Assembly: GCA_903926075.1 (NCBI GenBank)
Contig: CAIYHQ010000011.1
Coordinates: forward strand, 1-36,577
From: an uncultured Methanomicrobiales archaeon
GTDB lineage: Archaea; Halobacteriota; Methanomicrobia; Methanomicrobiales; Methanospirillaceae
Direction: 5' to 3'
DNA length: 36,577 nt
The notes under the pieces are model-generated. The model saw only the letters and a program-made list of their open reading frames with translations, made no database searches and was not told the DNA's origin. The translations under genes and the position numbers were made by a program. Position 1 is the stretch's first letter; each line of letters starts with the position of its first letter. Below, piece by piece: positions 23,579 to 32,010 of the stretch.

Positions 23579-23930
23579 GCACTGTCACTATCCCTCCTGC
23601 CAGGTTTGGATACCGCTTCCAGAATACCGGGCGGTGTGATATTTTATCAAAAAGCGAATGTCCTGGCTTGGCTTGACTTGATTGTTATCCATGTGAGGGC
23701 CCGGTCTTGTTTTTTCCCATAGTTTCACCAGAAAATGGTGCCTGAGATATAGAGGATACCCTGTGCAAACATCCCGGCATATAGTAACGGCGTTTTCGAT
23801 TACGTATGATTATTGCAGGCATGATTACAATCTTAAGACACCACGTTTCATCACAAATATTAAGGAAATCCAGATATATTTCGCCAGGTACACTTGTAAA
23901 GTGATAATAGGCGTATATATGTTTAAGGGT
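23518..23930. repeat. Duplicated segment, copy 1 (pair with 31562-31895)
   Basis: From CGATCTCGAG at 23518 through the start of the receiver remnant and about 350 bases upstream of it, the sequence matches 31562-31895 closely. Shared landmarks include CTGCCAGGTTTG, TTGTTATCCATGTGAGGGCC, GTGCCTGAGATATAGA and, after a less similar stretch, CACTTGTA.AGTGAT.ATAGG. Differences are scattered over all codon positions, so the part upstream of the receiver start is probably non-coding leader or decayed DNA. No gene is supported in 23579-24091 on either strand. Confidence 0.75.
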
Positions 23931-24030
23931 TTTGCTATGGTTGGTTTGAAACCGCAAAACAGATATTGAACGCGTCAGTTACAAGGAAATAGGCATTAGC
24001 CAAAATTTGAATAGGTTCATTTGGTTGTTC

Positions 24031-24046
24031 TCTCTATATAACTTAC
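24031..24046 (+). promoter_or_regulatory. Possible promoter of the nuclease/transposase remnant
   Basis: TCTCTATATAACTTAC at 24031-24046 has a good TATA core and lies about 45-60 bases before the GTG at 24092 that begins the remnant. Confidence 0.4.
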
Positions 24047-24091
24047 TCACAGGAAAATTTATTCGATTAGCAAAGTCAAATAAAGTATATT

Positions 24092-24825
24092 GTGTATATA
24101 GCGAATCCAATCTACGATGTTGTTTTTAAATTTTACCGTATATCGTCTGGATTATTCGGCATTGATACAGACACCGGAGGGAAAACTAAAAGTCATAATT
24201 GAAATAGAGAAAGCAAAGCTGATAACTGACATCATGCGTTTTCGCCACTACTTAAGAGAACAATACAGCAACAAAGAGAATTATTATGAGATGGACGGGA
24301 AAAAGAAGGCCCTGCCCATAATCAGTATTTACTTCCCTTGGGTATTCAATTTCTGACATCCCCGGACCAGTTCTGGATATACGCCGGGTATGTACTGATA
24401 GAACAACGCTTGAGATCTATCCGATAAAAGACGAGTTTATAGAGAGTCTGACTCATGACAGTTATATCATTCAGATTAACCGCCTGAAAGAGAAGCGGCG
24501 TAATGAACTTGAGATACTTCTTAATGTCTTTGATCAGGATACTATCTCAAAAGATAATCATATCCTGAATGTTCATGAAGAAGATTTTCCAAAAAAGCAT
24601 CGACCACTTATTCGTCGCCTCCAGAATGCAGCCCAGACTGACGAAGTTCGTCAGGCTATGGATATAGAAGATGAGATACTTGAAGAACTGGCAGATCTTG
24701 AGCGAAAAATTGAAGAGAAAGATAAATCTATTGAAGAGATAGGTAAAACCGTAGTGGAGAAAGATAAGACTATCGAAGAGAAGGATCGTATCATTGCAGA
24801 TCTCATGAAGAAGTTACAGGAATGA
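24092..24825 (+). pseudogene. Rpn-family PD-(D/E)XK nuclease/putative transposase, frameshifted and internally deleted
   Basis: GTG 24092 begins VYIANPIYDVVFKF, the usual family N-terminus. It jumps directly, with a frame change, to TVYRLDYSALIQTPEGKL, so roughly 45-50 residues that normally lie between are missing. The nuclease core E-x-K is kept (VIIEIEKAK), then DIMRFRHYLREQYS and KKALPIISIYF. Near 24336-24340 an extra C (CTTCCCTTGG) shifts the frame and causes a stop at 24354-24356. The rest is readable in the other frame: GPVLDIRRVCTDRTTLEIYP, FIESLTHDSYIIQI, HILNVHEEDFPKKHRPLI and a charged coiled coil (EEKDKSIEEIGK) ending at 24825. Family members are recombination-promoting nucleases; this copy should be dead. 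Confidence 0.8.
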
Positions 24826-24999
24826 TATGATGATTTAATCATCCACCATTTTAAGGTAATTATGATTTTCTCCGATATATCTGCCATTCTTATCAGCGTA
24901 GAATATCGGAACGGGTAATGCTGATAACACTGCCTCCTGAAATGACAATGATTTGTGAAGTGATTCCCGGGTTGAATCCTCTTCTTCCGGCCGGGTCTG

Positions 25000-26010
25000 T
25001 TATTTTTCCTGTATGGACTTTGTGAATACATGCTGGTGCTTTATAAGGAACTGGCTGACTTTTTCAGATTTCAACCAGCCTATATCGAGTTGGGTTACAA
25101 GGTCGTCGATAATCTCAACCTGTTTATTGATAGCATCACTGTATCTCGTGGTATCTAGTAACACGTAACCCCTGATGACCTGGAGTGGGTTTCGAATCTG
25201 GTCGTTTAAGATCTGGAACTGCTCCATATTTTGTCCAATCTGGGTGAGTCCTTCATTTTTTAAATCTTCTTCAAACTGTTTCCTGAGGGTAATGTCATGA
25301 GACTGAATGGCAATTCTCAAGTCATTTTCGCTCCCGCCGATGACTGGATACACTAGGGTCTCAACCCACCTGTCATTTTGTTTCTCTTCGAAATGAGTCT
25401 GCCTGTCAGTTTCATGGGAATCAATGATTCGGTCTAATATTTCAGACAATACCTGGGAATTGAGAAAATCCCCAATCGCCCTTCCGATAAGTTCTTTGGG
25501 TTTCTGCCCCAGTTTTTCTGCCATGGATTTATTGATGGCGATAATTTTTCTCCCGCTGTTTATCAGTACCAGATCATCCGATACCGCGTTGAGAAGCGTA
25601 CGTATGGTGTCATCACGTTCTTTGAGTTTCCTATTGAGGGCATGTTTGTAAAGCGCCATCTCGATTGTGGCCTTTAATTCGCGGTTATGAACCGGTTTTA
25701 CGAGATAACCGTAAGGTTCTGTTATTTGTGCTTTCTTAAGGCGCTCGTCATCACTATAAGCAGTCAGGTACACAATAGGGATATCTGCGATTGCCCGGAT
25801 CTTCTCTGCGGTTTCTATTCCGGTCAATGCCCCGATGAGTTCGATATCCATAAGTATAAGATCAGGTTTCTGGATTTTTACCGAATTGACAGCGTCCTCA
25901 CCTTTGGCAACCGCTTTGTGAACCGTATAACCAAGCGAGATGAGGATTTGGATCAGATTGGCTGCAATGAATGCTTCATCTTCAACTACAAGGATTTGAG
26001 GTTTATTCAT
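25000..26010 (-). CDS. Receiver-PAS protein with degenerate DHp-like end and no ATPase
   Basis: A 336-residue soluble protein. The receiver (4-120) is intact: E10-D11, D55 (LILMDIELIG), T83 and K105. A PAS domain covers about 132-248. The last segment resembles a kinase dimerisation helix, but the His-Asp pair of the neighbouring kinases (TRHDIRNPL-like) reads ILNDQIRNPLQVI (267-279), with Asp 270 at the His position. The chain then ends after an amphipathic helix, without an ATPase domain. It is therefore a phospho-acceptor output or adaptor, not a kinase. The start has AGGAGGGG just upstream. It is 61 bases downstream of the CHASE4 pseudokinase gene and likely co-transcribed. It is convergent with the transposase remnant. 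Confidence 0.88.
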   Translation of the reverse strand: MNKPQILVVEDEAFIAANLIQILISLGYTVHKAVAKGEDAVNSVKIQKPDLILMDIELIGALTGIETAEKIRAIADIPIVYLTAYSDDERLKKAQITEPYGYLVKPVHNRELKATIEMALYKHALNRKLKERDDTIRTLLNAVSDDLVLINSGRKIIAINKSMAEKLGQKPKELIGRAIGDFLNSQVLSEILDRIIDSHETDRQTHFEEKQNDRWVETLVYPVIGGSENDLRIAIQSHDITLRKQFEEDLKNEGLTQIGQNMEQFQILNDQIRNPLQVIRGYVLLDTTRYSDAINKQVEIIDDLVTQLDIGWLKSEKVSQFLIKHQHVFTKSIQEK

Positions 26011-26071
26011 CTGAAACCCCTCCTATATGGTGACACTGGAAACCTGATATTATACATGGATTGTCCTCCTT

Positions 26072-27814
26072 TCAGTCCTGATTATCCTGATAATTCCGGT
26101 AACCACCATTCGGCACCATGATCTCAAACCGTACTCCCTTCCCTGGTTCGCCGGTCTCAGTTATTGTGATGCCGGTAATGTCGAGAATCTCTCTGACAAA
26201 TATGAGACTCCCCCTTGAAACACGGGTAAACTCGGCTCGTAAAAAGATCTGTTCTTTTTTCTCCAGCGGAATACCGATCCCATCATCTTCAAAAAATATT
26301 GTGACCCCTTCAAAAGTGACTGTGTGCCATACCCGGATCAATGTGACATGATCGCCATGCTTCACTGAGTTCTCGAAAAGGCGCTGGAATACCTTTTCTA
26401 TTAGAGGGTCGGTAAAAATCTCGAGGTCTGCTGTTTCTATGTTGTGTTGGATATTTCCAATGGATACATGAGAGAGCCCGAGCAACAACGCAATCTTTAC
26501 GTTCTGCCATTTTGGGAGTTTTATACCCATGTCCTGATAATCCTTTGAATATTCAATTGTCTCGTCGATTGACTGAATCGCCTGGGCACATTTTTGTAAA
26601 GTTTCGATAATATGATCTTTCCTAGCTAATTGCGTTTTTGCCAGTTCGAGGTAACTGCTTAGGATAAAAGTCTGGTTAGTCAGGTCTTTTCGTGTCAACA
26701 GGGAGATTAGGTTGAGCTTCTGATTCGCTGTAGCAAGCGACGTTGAGATTTTCATAAGTTCCTGCTCACTGTTCTTTAGATCGGTGTGTGCAATCAGGAT
26801 TGCCTGCTCGAGAAGAGTAATTTCATCGCTTCCGGTAAATTCTGGTTTCATATCGTCATTTTTGCCCTGTCCCAACATCCTGACGCGGTTTGTAAGGTGA
26901 TTCAGCCGTTTCAGCACGATCTGATCTACGGCAAACAGGACAATGAACAATGTGACCAATAATAAAAAAATGAAGATTATCAGGTATGTCCGTATGAGTG
27001 TAAGGCCGTTCAGGTAGATATCCCGTGGTTGATTGGTAACAATCAGAATTTTCCGGCCGTTGACATCGTTGATCACCGTGAATCCTGATATGGTATCATC
27101 GGAACTGGGAATACTGACAACACCGGAGTCCGGGTTCATTTGTTTCAGGAGTGATAACTGCAGGTCATCTGCAACCATATCTCCTTTCCAGTACGCGGAA
27201 ATGGGGTTTCCAGTGGTGCGAGAGATACGGGCAAATGCACCCTTATTAAGAGACCTCCCCATAACAAGGACACCATGTGAGGGACCTTCCCTCATATTGT
27301 TAAGTACCGGTGATGAGGCAATCATCATGGGTCCAGTGGGCAGGAGGAGAAAGCCGGTATTCGTATCTGTCAGGGAGGTATGATTAAGGAAGGGGTGGCC
27401 GGGGGGGAGTAACTCGCTAAAATTTTCAGGAAGCTGGCTTTCCCGACCAGTAACCGGATCCACTACCTTACCATAGACAAGGTTTCCCTGGGTGTCAGTC
27501 AACATGAACAGGTTTACTCGGATTGTTGATAGTGACTTTTCATTCATGTTTTGTGTTATATAATACTGGTTCTGGTCAAGAGCAAACTGGTTAGTGTCAT
27601 TCCAGTATGACCAATCACGAAGAGTATTACTAAGGTCATCCTGCTCGTTTACCATGGCACTGATTACTTGTGTTACATCTGTTGTTACCTGTTGTTGTTC
27701 GAGATGCCCTAGTTGATCAATATAAAGAGTCATCGAGACCCCTGCTATTGTACAGAAAAGGATAATGATGAAGGTGATACTGAGTACCAGCAGAGTCTTC
27801 TTACGGATATCCAT
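26072..27814 (-). CDS. CHASE4-HAMP sensor with degenerate histidine kinase domain
   Basis: A 580-residue membrane protein: helix 1 (8-30), CHASE4 (about 45-265; RDWSYWNDTNQF), helix 2 (275-297), HAMP (297-350), coiled region, DHp-like helix and ATPase-like domain (about 465-570). The position equivalent to the phospho-accepting His is K376 (LLTRKDLTNQ, where the paralogs have ITRHD). The N box keeps N482 (LFENSVKHG) and the G1 box is intact (EDDGIGIP, 509-516). The ATP-lid motif GKNTGLGLFL is replaced by TRVSRGSLIF (530-539). It should not autophosphorylate and may be a ligand-sensing pseudokinase that acts on partner proteins. It lies 54 bases after the kinase gene ending at 27869, in the same orientation. 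Confidence 0.9.
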   Translation of the reverse strand: MDIRKKTLLVLSITFIIILFCTIAGVSMTLYIDQLGHLEQQQVTTDVTQVISAMVNEQDDLSNTLRDWSYWNDTNQFALDQNQYYITQNMNEKSLSTIRVNLFMLTDTQGNLVYGKVVDPVTGRESQLPENFSELLPPGHPFLNHTSLTDTNTGFLLLPTGPMMIASSPVLNNMREGPSHGVLVMGRSLNKGAFARISRTTGNPISAYWKGDMVADDLQLSLLKQMNPDSGVVSIPSSDDTISGFTVINDVNGRKILIVTNQPRDIYLNGLTLIRTYLIIFIFLLLVTLFIVLFAVDQIVLKRLNHLTNRVRMLGQGKNDDMKPEFTGSDEITLLEQAILIAHTDLKNSEQELMKISTSLATANQKLNLISLLTRKDLTNQTFILSSYLELAKTQLARKDHIIETLQKCAQAIQSIDETIEYSKDYQDMGIKLPKWQNVKIALLLGLSHVSIGNIQHNIETADLEIFTDPLIEKVFQRLFENSVKHGDHVTLIRVWHTVTFEGVTIFFEDDGIGIPLEKKEQIFLRAEFTRVSRGSLIFVREILDITGITITETGEPGKGVRFEIMVPNGGYRNYQDNQD

Positions 27815-27868
27815 AGTGCCCTATTTTATTAGTCTCTTTCATTTTCATTATACATAGTCCTGACTGTT

Positions 27869-29302
27869 TCACAAAGACTTGAACCGCCAGTTTCCATTCG
27901 GCACCGTTATCTCGAATCGTGCTCCCTTCCCGGGCTCACCGGTTTCCTGTATCGTCATTCCCGTAATTGCAAGGATTTCCCTGATAAGGAAGAGTCCAAG
28001 GCCGGTGTTCTTCCCAAAGCCCCTCTCAAAGATAATCTCCTTCTCATCCTCCACAATCCCGTCACCATCATCCTCGCACACGATAACCTCATACCCGTCA
28101 CGGTTCTCAACAGTAAACAGAATAGTCGTGATTTTTCCGCCATACCGCACAGCATTATCTATAAGGTTGTAACAGACCCTGACGATGAGTGGATCAGCAA
28201 AGACTTCTGCACCAGCAGGAAAGTCGTTCTTCACCATGACCTGCCCAATCTGGACCTGCTTTGCTGCAGTGTCCACCAGTTTACGGCAATCCTGCCAGGT
28301 TGGAGCTTTGACACCGATCTCCTCATATTGTTTGGTGAATAGAATTATGGCAGAGATTCGCTGTGCAGCGGTAATGACCTTAAGGAAATATTCATTAATT
28401 ACGAGAGATGGCTGCTCATTTTTAAGGAGGGTTAGACATCCCTTCATCACCGTCAGTTTGTTGTTGATATCATGTCTCGTAATACCGGAAAGGAGGCTGA
28501 GTTTTTTATTCGCCTGACTGAGTGACTCTTCTGCCTGCCTGCGTCCGGTGATATCCTGAATCTGTACGAGGAAACCCGTTATTGAATCCACACTTTCTCC
28601 CAGTGGGGTGATTAGCACATCCAGCCAGATTGTCCCTTCCCGACTGGTAGGATAGAGGCTCAGGATTTTTCCTTTTTCGAAATCAAAAGGTCCTTCGTAA
28701 TGAACCGTTTCTCCCTTTAGTAATTTCTCCTCATCCTCATTATTGATATTCGGGTCAGCAAAAAGAGAAATGTTATGAATAGCCTGTATATCCCCTATGC
28801 CAAACAATTTCAGACACGCGGGGTTGACATGCACTAGTGCACCAGTTATATCATAGAGTTCAATAGCAATTGGAGACTTTTCATAAATTGCCCGGTACCG
28901 TTCCTCACTAGCCCTGAGTTGCAGATCAAGTGCATGTTTGTATAGCGCCATTCCGATTGTGGCATGGAGTTCACGGTTATTGGCGGGCTTAACGATATAG
29001 CCATACGGTTCAGTAAGCTGTGCCTGCTTAAGACGCAGATCATCAGTATAAGCAGTAAGATATACGATTGGAATATCAGCGATTGAACGGATCTTCTCGG
29101 CGACTTCTATTCCATTCATCGCCCCGATGAGTTCTATGTCCATAAGCACGAGATCGGGTTTTTGAGTTTTTACCGCAAGGATAGCGTCTTCTCCTGTCTC
29201 GACCTGTTTTTGAACTGTATAGCCAAGTGAAGAGAGGATTTGGAAAAGGTTAGCAGCAATAAGGGCTTCGTCTTCAACTATAAGGATGCTGGGCTTTTTC
29301 AC
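27869..29302 (-). CDS. Receiver-PAS-histidine kinase
   Basis: A 477-residue soluble protein. Counting from GTG 29302, the receiver has E10-D11, D55 (LVLMDIELIG), T83 and K105. A PAS domain spans about 130-255, the DHp helix has H277 (GITRHDINNKLTV), and the ATPase has NLIDNAVRYG, CEDDGDGIV and GKNTGLGLFLI, ending GARFEITVPNGNWR. All catalytic residues are kept. GTG 29302 is chosen because AAGGAG lies about 10 bases upstream and MKKPSILIVEDE matches the paralog at 26010. An open frame runs back to 29377 but only through the end of the preceding gene. It follows that gene by 7 bases, so the two are co-transcribed. Confidence 0.9.
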   Translation of the reverse strand: MKKPSILIVEDEALIAANLFQILSSLGYTVQKQVETGEDAILAVKTQKPDLVLMDIELIGAMNGIEVAEKIRSIADIPIVYLTAYTDDLRLKQAQLTEPYGYIVKPANNRELHATIGMALYKHALDLQLRASEERYRAIYEKSPIAIELYDITGALVHVNPACLKLFGIGDIQAIHNISLFADPNINNEDEEKLLKGETVHYEGPFDFEKGKILSLYPTSREGTIWLDVLITPLGESVDSITGFLVQIQDITGRRQAEESLSQANKKLSLLSGITRHDINNKLTVMKGCLTLLKNEQPSLVINEYFLKVITAAQRISAIILFTKQYEEIGVKAPTWQDCRKLVDTAAKQVQIGQVMVKNDFPAGAEVFADPLIVRVCYNLIDNAVRYGGKITTILFTVENRDGYEVIVCEDDGDGIVEDEKEIIFERGFGKNTGLGLFLIREILAITGMTIQETGEPGKGARFEITVPNGNWRFKSL

Positions 29303-29309
29303 GAGAATT

Positions 29310-30758
29310 CTACTCCTTAAATGTCGATTCTGGAAACCGAATAGTATAAACGGTCCCTTCAGTCGTGCTAATCTCAAGGATCCCCTGCAACTGGTGCTCT
29401 ACAATAAACCTGATAAGGTAAAGCCCGAGTGATCTGGGCATGGAGACATCTGTTCCTACTGGTATCCCTAAACCGTTATCTGCAACGATAAGGAGATAAT
29501 CGCTTCCCTCACATTTCAAGGTTAGCGTAATAGTGCAGGGCACTCCGCGGATTTCTGAACAGGAAAATTCATGGGGGAAAGCGTATTTCAGCGAATTAGT
29601 GACAATCTCGCTAATGATAAGACCAAAGGGAATTGCAGTCTCGATAGGCATCGTTATATTGTCCGATTCAATTTTACAACTGACTCTTGTCTTTGTCTTG
29701 TCCATCTGAATCAGGTACTGGAACAGGGTTTTTAGGTAGGTGGTGATCTCAATTCGGGAAATATCTCCTGATAAATAAAGCAATTCGTAAACAAACTCCA
29801 TGCTTCGTATCCGGACCTGGAGACTTTTAAATTGGGAGATATGCACTGGGTCTGTGAGTGAGTTGATCTGAAGATCGATTGAGTTAACTATCCCGACAAG
29901 GTTGGTCTTCACCCGGTAATGCACTTCTCGTAAGAGTGTTTCCTTTTCTGCAAGGGCGTTTCGCAACGCTTCTTCCTCCCGTTTTCTGTCGGTTATATCA
30001 TGCACAACGGTAAGCAGGACTTCATTTGTTCCAAGGGTGATCACCTCTGAAGAGAATTCAGCGGTGAATTCCTCACCGGATTTACGGTACAGGCGTAATT
30101 CTAATTTCTGCACCCTTTTCTGTTTTTGTAACCGGGTGATTATGTCAGAGAGATCTTCCGGCTGGCACCAGATATTGAGATCCCATATACTTTTACCGAC
30201 TAATTCTTCCCGTTCATACCCAAATATCCTGATTACTGCATCATTTATTTCAAGAAACAGTCCGGTCCCGGTCTCATTAATTGCTATCATATCAGGAACG
30301 GAGTGGAAGGCTTTGGAGTACTTTTCCTGTTCATTGCGCAGTGCCTCTTCCGCCCGTGCACGACCGACTGCCTGTCGGACCTTGTGGGAAAGCTCGGCAA
30401 ACATTGCCTTTGGCGGACCTCCTTTCTGAAGATAGAAATCAACTCCGGCATTGATAGCGTCGATTACCACCTCTTCACGCCCTCTCCCAGTGAAGATTAT
30501 GAATGGCGTCGTATTACTTTTTGCCCTGATGTGCCTGAGGAACTCAATGCCGTCCATCTCTGGCATCTGATAGTCAGAGATGATTGCATCAAAAACCTGT
30601 TCAGATAGTAAATGAATAGCATCGGGTGGACTCATTGAAGTTGTGACGGCAAAGTCACCGGATTGCTCCAAAAATATCTTGCATAAGTTCAGAAGGTTTG
30701 CTTCGTCATCGACATATAATATTGAGAGTTTTGACGATGTTTTCCCGTTTAGTGTCAA
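29310..30758 (-). CDS. Receiver-PAS-histidine kinase of the HisKA_2 type
   Basis: A 482-residue soluble protein. The receiver (11-130) has D17-D18, D62 (AIISDYQMPEMDG), T90 and K112 (YLQKGG). A PAS domain (about 142-262) is followed by a HisKA_2 dimerisation region with H280 (LREVHYRVKTNL) and an ATPase with SEIVTNSLKYAFP and ADNGLGIP. This kinase subtype differs from the TRHD-type paralogs around it. TTG 30758 is the only plausible start: it directly precedes the receiver and no ATG or GTG is available. Weak ribosome-site support (CAGGAAG about 16-20 bases upstream) suggests low expression. It is the first gene of a likely four-gene - strand run to 25000. Confidence 0.88.
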   Translation of the reverse strand: MTLNGKTSSKLSILYVDDEANLLNLCKIFLEQSGDFAVTTSMSPPDAIHLLSEQVFDAIISDYQMPEMDGIEFLRHIRAKSNTTPFIIFTGRGREEVVIDAINAGVDFYLQKGGPPKAMFAELSHKVRQAVGRARAEEALRNEQEKYSKAFHSVPDMIAINETGTGLFLEINDAVIRIFGYEREELVGKSIWDLNIWCQPEDLSDIITRLQKQKRVQKLELRLYRKSGEEFTAEFSSEVITLGTNEVLLTVVHDITDRKREEEALRNALAEKETLLREVHYRVKTNLVGIVNSIDLQINSLTDPVHISQFKSLQVRIRSMEFVYELLYLSGDISRIEITTYLKTLFQYLIQMDKTKTRVSCKIESDNITMPIETAIPFGLIISEIVTNSLKYAFPHEFSCSEIRGVPCTITLTLKCEGSDYLLIVADNGLGIPVGTDVSMPRSLGLYLIRFIVEHQLQGILEISTTEGTVYTIRFPESTFKE

Positions 30759-30929
30759 TATATTATTATAGCTTCCTGAGGCAATAACAATTTAGTAACT
30801 ATTCTGGGTCACAAAAAACTGATGCAATACATTCAAATTGCAAAGCTACTCATCGGCAAGATAATAAGAAAGAAAGTTTTAGACCTGTAAGTTACGACCA
30901 TATGAAGTCATAATCAATATCTATTTTAT

Positions 30930-31071
30930 TGAGATTTCTCTATCTGAAATAACTGGACCGGTTCTGGATATACACCGGGTATGTACCGATCGGACCCCGC
31001 TTGAAATTTATCCAATAAAAGACGAGTTCATAGAGTGTCTGACTCATGAAAGTTATATCATTCAAATCTGA
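30930..31071 (+). pseudogene. Fragment of an Rpn-type nuclease/transposase gene
   Basis: A + strand stretch reads GPVLDIHRVCTDRTPLEIYP, KDEFIECLTHESYIIQI and then TGA at 31069-31071. It is nearly the same as the middle of the remnant at 24092-24825 (24354-24480). N- and C-terminal parts are missing. Its right edge runs directly into a fragment of a - strand kinase-like gene at the shared bases ATCTG.AACTGCTCC, which marks the deletion joint. The 171 bases before it (30759-30929) show no gene. Confidence 0.75.
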
Positions 31072-31356
31072 AACTGCTCCATATTTTGTCCAATCTGGGT
31101 GAGTCCTTTATTTTTTAACTCTTCTTCTAACTGTTTCCTGTGGGTAATGTCATGGGAATCAATTATCCGGTCAATACCCCGATGAGTTCGATATCCATAA
31201 GTACAGGATCAGGTTTCTGGATTTTTACCAAATTGACAGCGTCCTCACCTTTGGCAACCGCTTTGTGAACCGTATAACCAAGCGAGATGATGATTTGGGT
31301 TAGGTTGGCTGCAATAAGTGCTTCATCTTCAACTGTAAGAATTTGAGGTTTATCAT
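31067..31356 (-). pseudogene. Collapsed copy of the receiver-PAS gene (25000-26010 paralog)
   Basis: Bases 31168-31356 match 25821-26009 on the same strand and encode a receiver N-terminal half (DKPQILTVEDEALIAANLTQ through VLMDIELIGVLTG), ending at TAA 31163-31165 after 63 codons. The ATG is lost. Bases 31067-31158 match 25207-25302, the DHp-proximal region. The PAS and the receiver C-terminal half between them are deleted. The gene is dead, but nucleotide similarity is still high, so the event is fairly recent. Confidence 0.75.
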
Positions 31357-31383
31357 CGGAATAATTTTCAATTTCTTGTATTC

Positions 31384-31462
31384 CTATGTCGTTATCTGCT
31401 ATTTTAAGGAAATAATCATTGCCCTCGCACTGCAGGTTTTTTGTAATAGTGCAAGGCTCACT
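31384..31462 (-). pseudogene. Fragment of a HisKA_2-type kinase ATPase domain
   Basis: On the - strand this encodes EPCTITKNLQCEGNDYFLKI and ADNDIGI, matching PCTITLTLKCEGSDYLLIV and ADNGLGI of the kinase at 29310-30758. It is fused in frame to the receiver fragment that starts at 31354, an order (ATPase before receiver) never seen in the intact paralogs. It is therefore a rearrangement scar. Confidence 0.65.
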
Positions 31463-31544
31463 AAGGTCTTTTTTGCAACACCTTAATTTCTGCCAGAATA
31501 ACTATCATACATCCTCCTTTTGATCTGTTCCAACGGATCAAGGA

Positions 31545-31622
31545 CTATATATATAAAATTCCGATCTCGAGAAGATCCTTTTCATCGTCAACATAGAGGA
31601 CTTGGATAGCATCTGCCATCAT
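31545..31622 (-). pseudogene. Receiver N-terminal fragment
   Basis: From ATG 31622 the - strand reads MMADAIQVLYVDDEKDLLEI and then stops at codon 26 (TAG 31545-31547). It pairs with the remnant that begins at 23578. Only the first beta strand and acidic pocket of a receiver remain. Confidence 0.7.
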
Positions 31623-31895
31623 GCACCGTTCCTATCCATCCTGCCAGGTTTGCATACCGCTTCCGAAGTGCCGGGCGATGTAATATTTTTTATCAAAAAG
31701 AGAATGGTCTGGCTTGATTTGATTGTTATCCATGTGAGGGCCAGAACTTGATTTTTTCCATAGTTCCACCAGGAATGGGTGCCTGAGATATAGATGATAT
31801 CCTATGCAAACTTCCCGGCACAAGCATTCGGAACCCAATTACATTTCGGTTGGTGCACTTGTATAGTGATGATAGGAGTATACACGTTTAAAGGT
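31562..31895. repeat. Duplicated segment, copy 2 (pair with 23518-23930)
   Basis: This is the second copy of the receiver start plus upstream region described at 23518. It is slightly shorter because about 70 bases between the two best-matching blocks are absent. The remaining 115 bases up to the next gene (31896-32010) show nothing recognisable. Confidence 0.75.
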
Positions 31896-32010
31896 TGTAC
31901 AGAGTGGATATGAGATAATTCCACCCCATTTATATCTTCCCGAAGATACCTGATGGGATGGAAGCATAACCTTAGCGAAGCTGGGTTCGACCGGAACGAT
32001 CAACGGCAAA

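Noticed and set aside
23685-23969. Two open frames on opposite strands in the gap before the nuclease remnant (207-273 bases each)
   Set aside because: Neither matches a known family, and comparison with the duplicate copy at 31630-31900 shows changes at all codon positions and broken frames.
24826-24850. Short inverted repeat (ATGATTTAATCAT) after the nuclease remnant as a terminator
   Set aside because: The stem is short, no T-run follows, and archaeal termination does not usually need hairpins.
29303-29377. Extended N-terminus for the receiver-PAS-kinase at 27869-29302
   Set aside because: The extra 25 codons lie within the end of the preceding gene in another frame, and GTG 29302 has a clear ribosome site and matches the paralog start.
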